Positions 1 to 8,547 of a stretch of 64,000 bases of DNA are shown here, one piece after another. Positions within the stretch are counted from its first letter, which is position 1; every line of letters begins with the position of its first letter. The position numbers and the translations under genes are program-made. The DNA comes from Rhizobium sp. 18065. Lineage in GTDB: Bacteria; Pseudomonadota; Alphaproteobacteria; Rhizobiales; Rhizobiaceae. Under the pieces are notes generated by a model, which was not told where the DNA came from, made no database searches, and saw nothing but the letters and a program-made list of their open reading frames with translations. The stretch is from assembly GCF_902706095.1 (NCBI RefSeq), contig NZ_CACSJP010000001.1, forward strand, positions 806,001-870,000. Direction: 5' to 3'.

Positions 1-387
1 CTGCAGCCGCTCGATATTGCCGATCTTGCCCTGCACATGCTGGGTGATCACCGGCTGCAGCATGCCGGCCCCCATCTCGACGGCCTTCTGGATCAGGTAA
101 TCCATCCGGCCGACCTTCAGCGGTGCAAACAGGAAGTGCAGGTCGCAATCGGCAGGCTGTGGCCGTGTCTCTTCGACGGGCGTCAGCAGGATGCGCTTGC
201 GTGTTGGAAAACTGACCGTCGCACGCCATTCGCCATCGCGGCCATTGAAGACCAGTACATCCGTGCCTTCTTCGAAGCGCAGCACATTGGCCAAGTAGTT
301 GAACTGCTCGGGCGTTGCCTCGAAGCCGGTTTCAGCCGCAAGTGACGCGGTGACATACAGTCTCTGCATCCGGTAGTTGGCGCGCAT
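1..387 (-). CDS. rsmE: 16S rRNA m3U1498 methyltransferase RsmE (partial, C-terminus outside window)
   Basis: The 129 visible codons form the N-terminal part of RsmE, a SPOUT-class enzyme that methylates N3 of U1498 in 16S rRNA using S-adenosylmethionine. The protein begins [12 protein letters not shown] and runs through the PUA-like RNA-binding domain ([19 protein letters not shown]) into the start of the catalytic domain ([16 protein letters not shown]). The knotted SAM-binding end lies beyond the left edge. I placed the start at the ATG ending at 387; an internal ATG at 369 (MQRLYV) is possible. The PiT gene upstream runs in the same direction with a 9-base gap, so co-transcription is plausible. 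The truncation is only the window boundary, since the frame is open to base 1. Confidence 0.88.
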   Translation of the reverse strand, partial: MRANYRMQRLYVTASLAAETGFEATPEQFNYLANVLRFEEGTDVLVFNGRDGEWRATVSFPTRKRILLTPVEETRPQPADCDLHFLFAPLKVGRMDYLIQKAVEMGAGMLQPVITQHVQGKIGNIERLQ

Positions 388-396
388 CAAAAACCC

Positions 397-1938
397 TCAG
401 ATTTGGCCGAAAATCAGCGAAATGGCGCCGTAGAGCAGTGCGGCCAGACCGGCTGAACACGGCACTGTCACGCTCCAGGCGGCGATCATGGTGATGAAAT
501 ACGAACGGCGAACCAGACGGCGGCGACCGACTTCGTCCGGATCGCGTTCGGCAATCTGTTCATCCTCGGCTTCCCAATGGCCGAATTTCTCCCGCAGATA
601 TGCGATGCGGCGCTTCGAGTTGCGGATATACCATTCGCGGTACAGGCCGACGCCGAACACGGCACCGATGGCGATATGGGTCGAACTGACCGGCAAGCCG
701 AGCGACGAGGCCAGAATGACGGTCACTGCTGCCGACAGCGCGACGCAATAGGCCCGCACCGGGTTGAGCTTGGTGATCTGCGTGCCGACGAGGCGGATCA
801 GGCGCGGACCGTAGAGCAGCAGGCCGACGGCAATGCCGAAGGCGCCGATCAGCGTCACCCAGGTCGGCGTCCCCATGCGCGCCATGGCGGTATCTTCGCC
901 GATCGCCTGGAAAATCGCCACCACCGGGCCGATGGCATTGGCAACGTCATTGGCGCCGTGGGCAAAGGAGAGTAGGGCGGCGGAAATCACCAGCGGCAGG
1001 CGAAACAGCTTGCGCAGCGACTGATTGCGGTTCTCAAGCCCTTCCGCCTGACGGCGGACCAGGGGAATGGCGACGAGCCAGCAGCCAAGACCGACGCAGA
1101 AGCCCGCGATCACCGAGTCAAAGCGCCGGAGTTCGAATACCTGGCCGATGCCCTTGACGGTCAGGTAGAGCGTGAACGCGCCGGCCATCAGGCCAACAAG
1201 GACCGGAACCCAGCGTTTGGCAGCGCCGATCTTGTCGATCCGGTAGAGGATGAATTCCTTGATGAAAGCGAGAAACAGGGCTGCCAGTCCGCCACCCAGG
1301 AGTGGCGATATGATCCAGCTTGCCGTGATGCCGGCGAGCGCCCCCCAGTTCACCGAGTTCATCCCGGCAGCTGCAATGCCGGCACCCATGACCGCGCCAA
1401 CGATGGAATGTGTCGTCGAGACCGGTGCGTTCAGCCATGTGGACAGGTTGATCCACAGAGCTGCGGCCAGTAGCGCGACAAGCATGGCGGTTGCGAAGTC
1501 TTGTGGATTGCCGACGGCTTCAGGAGCCAGGATGCCACGGGAAATCGTCATCACCACCGTGTCGCCGGCAATCACGGCGCCGGCGATTTCGAAGACGGCA
1601 GCCATCGCGAGTGCTGCACCGATCGAGATCGCCCGTGCGCCCACCGCAGCGCCGACGTTGTTGGTCACGTCATTGGCGCCGATATTCATCGCCATGTAGC
1701 CGCCGAGAACGGCAGCGGCGACCATGATCACGGCTCCGGGACGATCGCTGACATAGATGCCGGCCAGGGCCATGACCAGAACCAGAAAGACCAGGCCAAG
1801 GCCGAAGGGTAGCACGCGCCGCGACAGATGCTGGACTGCCTCCTCGGCATAGGTGATCTTGTCGAGATCCTTGTCCAACGTCGGCTTGGACAGTTTGGAC
1901 TGCGCTCTGGGTGGCGGTTTCAGGTCGGGTTTGGTCAT
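397..1938 (-). CDS. PiT-family inorganic phosphate transporter
   Basis: A 513-residue inner-membrane carrier of the PiT family, which imports phosphate (as metal-phosphate) with protons. Both family signatures are present, one per half: NIGANDVTNNVGAAVG near residue 85 and SFAHGANDVANAIGPV near residue 325, embedded in about ten hydrophobic segments. A charged cytoplasmic loop (RRQAEGLENRNQSL) separates the halves, and an acidic/basic stretch (REKFGHWEAEDEQIAE) precedes the last membrane segment. An upstream in-frame extension exists, but the ATG at 1938 has a good AAGGAAAG site 6 bases before it. Many bacterial PiT genes are paired with a DUF47 (PhoU-like) gene; none is adjacent here. The leader carries a strong hairpin (2011-2030). 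Confidence 0.9.
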   Translation of the reverse strand: MTKPDLKPPPRAQSKLSKPTLDKDLDKITYAEEAVQHLSRRVLPFGLGLVFLVLVMALAGIYVSDRPGAVIMVAAAVLGGYMAMNIGANDVTNNVGAAVGARAISIGAALAMAAVFEIAGAVIAGDTVVMTISRGILAPEAVGNPQDFATAMLVALLAAALWINLSTWLNAPVSTTHSIVGAVMGAGIAAAGMNSVNWGALAGITASWIISPLLGGGLAALFLAFIKEFILYRIDKIGAAKRWVPVLVGLMAGAFTLYLTVKGIGQVFELRRFDSVIAGFCVGLGCWLVAIPLVRRQAEGLENRNQSLRKLFRLPLVISAALLSFAHGANDVANAIGPVVAIFQAIGEDTAMARMGTPTWVTLIGAFGIAVGLLLYGPRLIRLVGTQITKLNPVRAYCVALSAAVTVILASSLGLPVSSTHIAIGAVFGVGLYREWYIRNSKRRIAYLREKFGHWEAEDEQIAERDPDEVGRRRLVRRSYFITMIAAWSVTVPCSAGLAALLYGAISLIFGQI

Positions 1939-2010
1939 GTGCTGCTTTCCTTCGGATGGAATGACCCGATGTCTTGCCATCCGAGGCATTGGGGTATGAT
2001 GCGGGGCCGC

Positions 2011-2030
2011 GCGTCGTCTATCGACGACGC
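2011..2030. other. Perfect 8-bp hairpin in the leader between the Nudix and PiT genes
   Basis: GCGTCGTC-TATC-GACGACGC is an uninterrupted inverted repeat with a four-base loop. It is followed about 20 bases on by a second small one (TTGCG-TAAG-CGCAA, 2050-2063). Both lie in the 165-base gap between the Nudix stop and the PiT start. There is no T-run on either strand, so an ordinary intrinsic terminator is unlikely. A leader structure or a protein-binding operator is possible. Confidence 0.5.
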
Positions 2031-2103
2031 AGGCGCGCATGTGATCTCCTTGCGTAAGCGCAAAAAGCCGGAGGTTCAATAAGGCGGAGAATGTTGTTCT
2101 GGC

Positions 2104-2595
2104 CTATTCTGCGGCGTTGATCCGGCTGCGCGCCGCACCCCGGTTGATCATGTTCTGCTCAAACGTATGCAACAGGATCTTCAGTTCCGGTTCCTGCACG
2201 CGCGATGACGCTTCCTGGCAGTTCACCCATTCCATCCGGCGCATGCCCTTTTCCGGAAAATCCTCAAGCATGTCCTTGACCTGAAGTGCATGAACCTGGA
2301 CCCGGCACAGGATCTTCAGCCCACCATCCATGCGCTTGTGGTAGGTATAGAAGCCGATCGGCTCCTTGCATGCCTTGCCCTTGACGCCAGCCTCCTCGTA
2401 GGCCTCGCGTTCGGCAACGGCATGGGCCTTCTTGCCTTCCATCGGCCAGCCCTTCGGGATCACCCAGCGGCCGGTGTCGCGGCTGGTCATCAGCAGAACT
2501 TCGAGATCACCGTTCTTCTTGCGCAGCCGATAGCATATCGCGGCGAACTGCTGCCTGAGCGGTCGGCGGAACATGAGCTTCAGATCGGATGCCAT
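2104..2595 (-). CDS. Nudix hydrolase
   Basis: A 163-residue Nudix protein, which would hydrolyse a nucleoside diphosphate linked to another moiety. The Nudix box runs from GWPMEGKKAH through REAYEEAGV. The terminal REUXEEXGU part is exact, but the first glutamate position of the G-x5-E spacing is lysine, as is common in the diphosphoinositol-polyphosphate-like branch (PKGWPM...). The fold before it (FAAICYRLRKKNGDLEVLLMTSR) is typical. Substrate cannot be assigned from sequence. The start is uncertain: I use the ATG at 2595 because the upstream possibility is a TTG at 2613; an ATG at 2574 also exists. It is transcribed toward the PiT gene. Confidence 0.8.
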   Translation of the reverse strand: MASDLKLMFRRPLRQQFAAICYRLRKKNGDLEVLLMTSRDTGRWVIPKGWPMEGKKAHAVAEREAYEEAGVKGKACKEPIGFYTYHKRMDGGLKILCRVQVHALQVKDMLEDFPEKGMRRMEWVNCQEASSRVQEPELKILLHTFEQNMINRGAARSRINAAE

Positions 2596-2827
2596 ACGGC
2601 GCAAAATAGCCAAAAACCCTATACCTTAACTTTCTAATATGAATTAGACACGATAACGCGACAAGATGAAGACGTGGCAGCAAAAGCAACAGGTCAATAC
2701 ACAGATTCGTTCTGCTAACAGCTGCAGACCAGACGAGGTCACCGTCAAGCGACATGTCATGGCGCAATGGACTAAGTTTGGTTGTTTGCATGCAAGCCCA
2801 GCCAGACGTTGTCGCAGACCGGCGCGG

Positions 2828-3583
2828 TCAAAGCACCTGCCAATGGCGCAAGCCTTCGATCACGCCGGCGGCGCAGCGACCTTGTGTCAGGACGATATCC
2901 TGATTGGCCTTCGCGAGGCTTGCGAGTTCGCCAAGCGCATTACCCGGCATGATGCCGCGCACGGACGGCAACTCGAACATGGCGCGATCATTGCCAGTAT
3001 CGCCGGCAACGACGACCTCGTCCAGTCCGATCGAGAGCCTTTGGCAAAGCCAGGTCAAAGCCTGCCCCTTGTCGGCCAAAGCAGGGATAATGTCGAGATC
3101 GCGGTTGCTTGAATAGACCACCCGCGCCGAATGACCTGCACTCAACAACAGTTGTTCCAGCTCCACCAGCATCTCGGTCGTCGCATCGTGCAGGAACCAG
3201 CTCGATTTCAGCCCATGCTGGAAACGCTCCGGCTGGCGGCTGATCGTATCGAGGCCTGAAAACAACGCTTCGATCTGCTCGGTATCGAAGTCGCGACCAA
3301 GGGCACCGGTATAGTGCGGCGCAAGCGTTTCGTCCTGTGCCGCATGCATCATGGTGCCGACGCCGCCGATGATGAAGTCTGCGGTTGGCAGCCCTTCTTC
3401 CGCGGTGAATTCGATGATGTCATCGACCAGGCGCCCGCTGTTATAGACGAGCAGCGGGCGGCTCTGTGGGTCGAGCGCGTCCCACAGCCTGGCAAATTCC
3501 AGCGTCGACCGGCAGTCGCCGGCAAGTGTCCCGTCAAGATCGGATGAAAAAAGCCGGATCGGTTTCAATCGCCGTCGTTCCAT
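2828..3583 (-). CDS. mfppB: Mannosylfructose-phosphate phosphatase (HAD-IIB)
   Basis: A 251-residue HAD phosphatase of the sucrose-phosphate phosphatase type. Motif I is SSDLDGTL (residues ~13-20), motif II YNSGR (~47-51), a conserved lysine lies in ALADKGQAL, and motif IV is GDTGNDRAM. The adjacent synthase is strongly like the characterised Agrobacterium mannosylfructose-phosphate synthase. This gene is therefore best read as its phosphatase partner, removing phosphate to give the non-reducing disaccharide mannosylfructose, a compatible solute. Its ATG lies 19 bases inside the end of the upstream synthase gene, so the two are translationally coupled. Sucrose-6-phosphate phosphatase is the alternative, but the neighbour argues against it. 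Confidence 0.85.
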   Translation of the reverse strand: MERRRLKPIRLFSSDLDGTLAGDCRSTLEFARLWDALDPQSRPLLVYNSGRLVDDIIEFTAEEGLPTADFIIGGVGTMMHAAQDETLAPHYTGALGRDFDTEQIEALFSGLDTISRQPERFQHGLKSSWFLHDATTEMLVELEQLLLSAGHSARVVYSSNRDLDIIPALADKGQALTWLCQRLSIGLDEVVVAGDTGNDRAMFELPSVRGIMPGNALGELASLAKANQDIVLTQGRCAAGVIEGLRHWQVL

Positions 3584-4902
3584 GGTTCAGCCCAGTCACT
3601 TTCTTCCAATGCTTGTGCCACGGGCCGACCCTCGACCAGCGCCACCAGCTGCTGGGCAATGCCCGTCCAGGTGAACAGGCTGCGTGCCTTGTGTGCGCCC
3701 ATGCGCGACAGGCGGTCATAGAGTCGCGGATGCTTGAACGGCTTCATCATCGTGATGCCGAGATCCTCCTTATCGAAGGGATCGGCAAACAGCGCATGGC
3801 GTCCATAACTCACGGCGCGGAACAGCCCGCCATGCACGGTAATCACCGTCGGCGTTCCGCTCGCCATCGCCTCGATCGCGGTCATGCCGAACGGCTCGTA
3901 GCGGCTCGACAGCACGAACATGTCGGCCGCCCGGTAATAATCCGGCAGATCGTCGTCGGCGATGAAGCCGGAAAAGTCGACACGGTCTTCCAGTCCGTAT
4001 TGCTTGACCTTGGCATGCAGCTCATCGAGGATCTTCTGTTCCTGCGGATCAAGGTTCTCGCCGCCGAGTGCCAGATAGAGCCGCGCATCGGGAATGCGGC
4101 TCGCCATGACGGAAAACCCGTCGATCAACAGGTCATAACCCTTGTTGGTCGCCAGCCGGCCTAGCGCCAGCACCACCGTGCCCTCGAAACCGAGCCGGTT
4201 GCGAACCATTTGCCGCGACGCGTTGGAGACCGGATAGAAGCGGTTGTCGTCATAGCCAGGCGGGATCATGTGCACCCGGTTGCGGGCCACGCCGTAGTCC
4301 TGCGTCAGCATGTCGAGCTGGATCGGCGTCGTCGCCACGACCAGCTGGCAGCTGCGATAGACGATCAATTCGTGCTGGATGCGTTCCTTGAAGTTGAATT
4401 CGGTCTCGAACTTGTCGGCCCGCTCCGGATAGTCGGTCTCCATCTGCCGCTTCTTCCACATGCCGAGCGAATGCGGCGTGTGAATGTGCGGAACGCCCAA
4501 TGCCTCCGACAGGCGCTGGCCGGCAACGCCGGCGTCCCAGTAGTGGCTGTTGATGAACAGATAGGACAGCCCCTCGCGCTTGATGTAGCGTAGCGCCTTC
4601 TCGTTCCATTCGTTCAGATGGCGATGGAGATATTCCTTCGGAATGAAATCGCGGCCGCCGCAGGGGATGCGCACCACGCGCACATTATCGTCGACAACGT
4701 CGATTTCCGGCTGATCCTCGAAGCGGCGTGTGTAGATGTCCACCTGATGGCCGAGCTGCGCGAGCTTCTTGGCCAGTTCCAGAACATAGACCACCTGTCC
4801 GCCGGTATCGGCTGCGCCAAGGGGTGGGTGAGCGGCCACATAGCCATGGGTGGAAACCAGCGCGATACGCGGCGTCTCCTGCGGGTCGATATGTTTTGTC
4901 AT
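3565..4902 (-). CDS. mfpsA: Mannosylfructose-phosphate synthase (GT4)
   Basis: A 445-residue retaining glycosyltransferase of family GT4. It should join GDP-mannose to fructose-6-phosphate. The N-terminal domain has the sucrose-synthase-like GAADTGGQVVYVLELA loop. The C-terminal nucleotide-binding domain has LALGRLATNKGYDLLIDGF and the E-x7-E motif in SSRYEPFGMTAIEAMASG. The C-terminus ends EEADWAEPWNDGD-like (here ESDWAEPWNDGD), as I recall for Agrobacterium MfpsA. The start at 4902 (MTKHIDPQ) follows a GTGGGGA site; a longer frame begins at 4944. It forms an operon with the overlapping phosphatase gene. Regulation by osmotic stress is known for the Agrobacterium pathway; nothing in this sequence proves it here. 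Confidence 0.88.
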   Translation of the reverse strand: MTKHIDPQETPRIALVSTHGYVAAHPPLGAADTGGQVVYVLELAKKLAQLGHQVDIYTRRFEDQPEIDVVDDNVRVVRIPCGGRDFIPKEYLHRHLNEWNEKALRYIKREGLSYLFINSHYWDAGVAGQRLSEALGVPHIHTPHSLGMWKKRQMETDYPERADKFETEFNFKERIQHELIVYRSCQLVVATTPIQLDMLTQDYGVARNRVHMIPPGYDDNRFYPVSNASRQMVRNRLGFEGTVVLALGRLATNKGYDLLIDGFSVMASRIPDARLYLALGGENLDPQEQKILDELHAKVKQYGLEDRVDFSGFIADDDLPDYYRAADMFVLSSRYEPFGMTAIEAMASGTPTVITVHGGLFRAVSYGRHALFADPFDKEDLGITMMKPFKHPRLYDRLSRMGAHKARSLFTWTGIAQQLVALVEGRPVAQALEESDWAEPWNDGD

Positions 4903-5123
4903 GGTCCCCACTTGAAAATCTGTTCGTATGAAGCGGATAGACAACGCGCATCATACGCAAAAGTTCCAAGTTGTGAGATTAAAATTTCAGAAAATGGCGC
5001 TTGCGTCTGAATTTTATGGGTTAAGATGCTGAAATGAGCAACAAAAAACTCATGTCGGTTTGGCTGCTGACAGCGGCAAACCGGTTGCCCGCCAACTCAT
5101 AGGCCTTGGCATCTGACGGAGGA

Positions 5124-5963
5124 TCAATCGTTTTCCGGCTTGGGCAGAACACCGGTGCGCTGGCTGCGGCCGGACGTGGGCTGGCCCTCGCGGCGGATCA
5201 TGCGCAGCTTCGAAACCCGGCTCCACTCGTCCGACCGTGCCGTCTCGGCTGCCGCCTGCATGACGAAGTCGATATGCGCCTGCGCCGCCTGCTTGGCCAG
5301 GGCTGCATCGCCGGCAAGAATGGCGTCATGGATGGCGATATGTTGCTCGAGAAGCCGTTCGCGGGCATTGGCCAGCGAGAAAACGGCCCGGCGGTTGAAG
5401 AGGATGCCTTCGGACAGCAGCCGGTAGCAGGCGCGCATCGTGTGCAGCAGGATGACGTTGTGCGCCGCTTCGCCAATCGCGTTGTGGAATTCGACATCGG
5501 CGGCAAGCTCACCTTCGGGTTGGCCGATCTGATGGGCCCGGCGCATGTCGTCGATGATCCGCGACAACAGCGCCTTGTCGGCCTCTGTCGCCCGTCTGGC
5601 GGCAAGCTCCGCCGTCAGCCCTTCCAGTTCACGCCGGTATTCCAGATAGTCGCGGGTCGCCCGCGCATGCCGCGAGATCAGGTCGGTGATCGGCTTGGAA
5701 AACACCTGGCCGATGATATCGGCAACGAAGGTGCCGCCACCGTGGTGACTGACCAGCAGGCCGCGCGCTTCCAGTTCTTTCAGCGCCTCGCGCAGGATCG
5801 GCCGGGAGACGTCGAGCGATTGCGCAAGGTCGCGCTCGCCGGGCAGCCTGTCGCCATCGCGCAGCACGCCGTCGAGGATCAACAATTCCAGCTGGTGCAC
5901 CACTTCGTCGGCTGTGCGGCTATGGCTTACCCCGGCGAACAGCCCGTCATCCTTGTCGCTCAT
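5124..5963 (-). CDS. FadR-subfamily GntR transcriptional regulator
   Basis: A 279-residue regulator with an N-terminal winged helix (residues ~15-85, containing GDRLPGERDLAQSLDVSRPILREALKELE in pieces) and a C-terminal FCD ligand domain. The FCD metal-ligand histidines are visible in VEFHNAIGEAAHN. Such proteins sense small organic acids or sugar acids. A strong AAAAGGAGA site precedes the ATG at 5963. It diverges from the DUF3422 gene across a 180-base gap and has no catabolic genes beside it, so its target is not evident. It may control itself or distant genes. Confidence 0.87.
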   Translation of the reverse strand: MSDKDDGLFAGVSHSRTADEVVHQLELLILDGVLRDGDRLPGERDLAQSLDVSRPILREALKELEARGLLVSHHGGGTFVADIIGQVFSKPITDLISRHARATRDYLEYRRELEGLTAELAARRATEADKALLSRIIDDMRRAHQIGQPEGELAADVEFHNAIGEAAHNVILLHTMRACYRLLSEGILFNRRAVFSLANARERLLEQHIAIHDAILAGDAALAKQAAQAHIDFVMQAAAETARSDEWSRVSKLRMIRREGQPTSGRSQRTGVLPKPEND

Positions 5964-6143
5964 CCGCGTCTCCTTTTGCGCGTTTTATCAAGCGGCGGCG
6001 CAATTGGTCAAATTATCGATCCACTTTGTTCGTGGCGGAAACGCGACACTTGTCCATTGCTTGCGGGCGCTGTGACGATTGGGCCTTTGCCGGATGTCCC
6101 TCCCGCTGCTACGTCTTGGGATGACGCAAGGGGAGACGGATGA

Positions 6144-7415
6144 GTGGCGAAGGGTGATTTTGCATTTCCGCTGGCTCCGGACCGGGCCTTGGCGCTCGGC
6201 GAGATCCATGCGCGTCCCTATGCGCTGGTCAAATCCGGCCGGGTGATCTTCCAGCTCGCTTTCATGACGGATGGTGGCGCGCTCGTGCATCATGCCGCGA
6301 TCGCCGAACTGTCACGCGGGCGCGGCATCGCGCCACCGGAACGCCAGGCCCGCCATCACCAGCTGGCCTGGGGGCAGGGCACGCTGCGCTGGGAGCGTCA
6401 CACCGAATTTTCCACCTGGTTCTGGGATGGTCCGGTGCCGGAAAAATTCGGTGGCGACGTCTCGATCCATCCTTTCGGCGATGGCTTTACCGCGCCGGGT
6501 CCGCTGATTTCCGGCATAAGACTGGAACTGCGCCCGGACGGCCCGGAAATCGCCGAAGCCAAGGCGGCGTTCGATCCCGCCAGCCTCTGTTACAGCGAGC
6601 TGAAGAACGGCCAGGCGGCGGTGCTGACCGACTTTCGCCAGGACGGAAATGGTCTCACCCAGATCCTCGTCATCGATCGCGGTATGACCGAAGCCGGCCG
6701 CGGCGCGCTGGTGCAGCGCCTGCTCGACATCGAGACCTATCGCACGACGGCCATGCTCGGCCTGCCGCTTGCTCAGACGCTGTCGCCGGAAATCCGCCGC
6801 ATCGAGGATGGCCTGACCGCCGTGACCCAGCGCATGAAAGCCCATGCACGCGAAGAATCCGACGAGATGCTGGCCGAGATCACCCGCCTTGCCGCCGAAC
6901 TCGAGGCCAATGCCGCGCTCAGCCTCTATCGCTTCGGCGCCAGCCGCGCCTATGACGGCATCGTGCGCGAGCGCATCAAGACACTCGACGAGACGCCGGT
7001 GCCGGGTCACGAGACGCTTGGCTCCTTCCTGGAACGACGTCTGGCGCCCGCCATGCGCACCTGCCAGTCGATCGAGGAACGCCAGGCCAACCTGTCGCGC
7101 AAGCTGTCGCGGGCCACGGGACTGGTGCGATCCTGGATCGATGTCGAACTGGAGCGGCAGAATTCCGATCTGCTGACCACGATGAACCGCCGCGCAGAGA
7201 TGCAATTGCGCCTGCAGCAGACGGTCGAAGGCCTCTCGGTTGCCGCCATTTCCTATTATGTCGTCGGCCTGATCGGCTATGCGGCAAAGGCCATCAGCCA
7301 CGACATCCTGCCGGTCGATCCGGCGGTGATCACCGGCGTGTCCGTACCGTTTGCAGTCCTCGGTGTCTGGTGGGTGGTGCGGCGGATCAGGAAGAGCCAC
7401 GAAGACGGGCATTGA
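6144..7415 (+). CDS. DUF3422 family membrane-anchored protein
   Basis: A 423-residue protein of the uncharacterised DUF3422 family. It opens with the family's typical LALGEIHARPYALV and has a long soluble region rich in charged helices (residues ~220-370, possible coiled coil: EESDEMLAEITRLAAELEA). It ends with two membrane segments (VAAISYYVVGLIGYAA and VSVPFAVLGVWWVV). The start is GTG at 6144, chosen because GGGGAGA lies 7 bases upstream; the nearby ATG at 6140 opens a frame that stops after five codons. The shape, soluble domain plus C-terminal hairpin, suggests an inner-membrane protein with a cytoplasmic body. Function is unknown. Confidence 0.82.
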   Translation: MAKGDFAFPLAPDRALALGEIHARPYALVKSGRVIFQLAFMTDGGALVHHAAIAELSRGRGIAPPERQARHHQLAWGQGTLRWERHTEFSTWFWDGPVPEKFGGDVSIHPFGDGFTAPGPLISGIRLELRPDGPEIAEAKAAFDPASLCYSELKNGQAAVLTDFRQDGNGLTQILVIDRGMTEAGRGALVQRLLDIETYRTTAMLGLPLAQTLSPEIRRIEDGLTAVTQRMKAHAREESDEMLAEITRLAAELEANAALSLYRFGASRAYDGIVRERIKTLDETPVPGHETLGSFLERRLAPAMRTCQSIEERQANLSRKLSRATGLVRSWIDVELERQNSDLLTTMNRRAEMQLRLQQTVEGLSVAAISYYVVGLIGYAAKAISHDILPVDPAVITGVSVPFAVLGVWWVVRRIRKSHEDGH

Positions 7416-7439
7416 AAGCCTGTCTCTGCGCCCAGCCCG

Positions 7440-8336
7440 TCAAAGGCTGATCAGCGCTGTTCCGATCACCGCCAGGGCTGCGCCGATCCAGGCCGTGGCG
7501 GCAGGAGGCTTTCCGGTGCGCACCCACAGCATCGGCAGGATGACGACCGGCGTCATCGACGACAGAGTCGAGACGATGCCGACATTGCCTTGTGCCAGCG
7601 CCGCCATCAGCAGCGACATGCCAAGCCCTGTGCCGAAAAACGAGGCCGCGACGCCAAGTCCGAGATGGCGCCAAGCGAAACTCTGCCGGTCCTTCAGGGC
7701 CGCGATTGGCAGCAGTGCAATGACGATGAAGAACAGGGCAGCGAGGCCGGAACGGATGGCCATCGCCGTGAACGGCTCGACGCCCGCCGCCATGGCCGGG
7801 CGGGCACACAGGCTGCCCAGTGCCTGGCCAAGCGCCGTGATGATTCCGAGCACCACGCCGCGCCATGGCACGTTTCCCCCGGGCTTCACGGGATGTTTTG
7901 CGTGGATCCCCGGCTTTCCCGGCAGTCCGACAGCGAGCACGATCCCGGCCAGCACCAGCGCCACCCCGCCACTCTGTCTGAGACTGATCGTTTCACCGAG
8001 CACAAGATAGCCGAGCAGAAGTGCAAAGGGCGAGGTCAGCGAAAACAGCAGGGCCGTTACCCGCGCGCCGGCGGCATAGATCGCCGCAAAATAGGTCGTG
8101 CTGGCGATCATGATGCCAAACAGGCTGGAGGCGGCGAGATAACCGACATGCCATGCCTCGACATGGCGCCAGCCGCCGAGAATAACCGATACCGTGCCGG
8201 TCATGATCACGGCCGCTGTCATCTGCCACAGTGCCAGGCGGAAAAGTCCGACCTTGCCGTTCAACTCGTTGATCAGCATGCCGCTCATGGCAATGCAGGT
8301 GGCAGCGCCAAGCGCGAGAAGTTCGGACAGGAACAT
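7440..8336 (-). CDS. EamA/DMT-superfamily transporter
   Basis: A 298-residue protein with about ten hydrophobic segments arranged as two EamA repeats, the second starting around residue 155 (RGVVLGIITALGQALGSLCA). The conserved end-of-repeat pattern (ALLLGYLVLGETISLRQSGGVALVLAGI) closes the first repeat. Such carriers usually export amino acids, nucleotides or metabolites; the substrate is not predictable here. The start ATG at 8336 has only a weak ribosome site. It is convergent with the DUF3422 gene, with a 24-base gap. Confidence 0.85.
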   Translation of the reverse strand: MFLSELLALGAATCIAMSGMLINELNGKVGLFRLALWQMTAAVIMTGTVSVILGGWRHVEAWHVGYLAASSLFGIMIASTTYFAAIYAAGARVTALLFSLTSPFALLLGYLVLGETISLRQSGGVALVLAGIVLAVGLPGKPGIHAKHPVKPGGNVPWRGVVLGIITALGQALGSLCARPAMAAGVEPFTAMAIRSGLAALFFIVIALLPIAALKDRQSFAWRHLGLGVAASFFGTGLGMSLLMAALAQGNVGIVSTLSSMTPVVILPMLWVRTGKPPAATAWIGAALAVIGTALISL

Positions 8337-8547
8337 GGGAAACCGACTGGCAAGGGTGTGTGCGTTGGCTGCTCTCTAGCAGGCGCCTCAGGGATTGGCC
8401 ACCGGGCGGACCGATATTCGCCAAGCTTGAAACGGGCCAGATCGGCTGGTTTCGGTTCGATGGCATCGCGAAGACGAAAATTACTTGCCCGTCCTTGCCG
8501 GGCAGCCGATATAGGTGGCAACAGCAGGAATGATGTAAGCGGACTAT

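Noticed and set aside
5990..6020. Possible FadR-type operator (AATTGGTCAAATT) near the GntR gene
   Set aside because: Only one convincing half-site; the second half is not symmetric enough.
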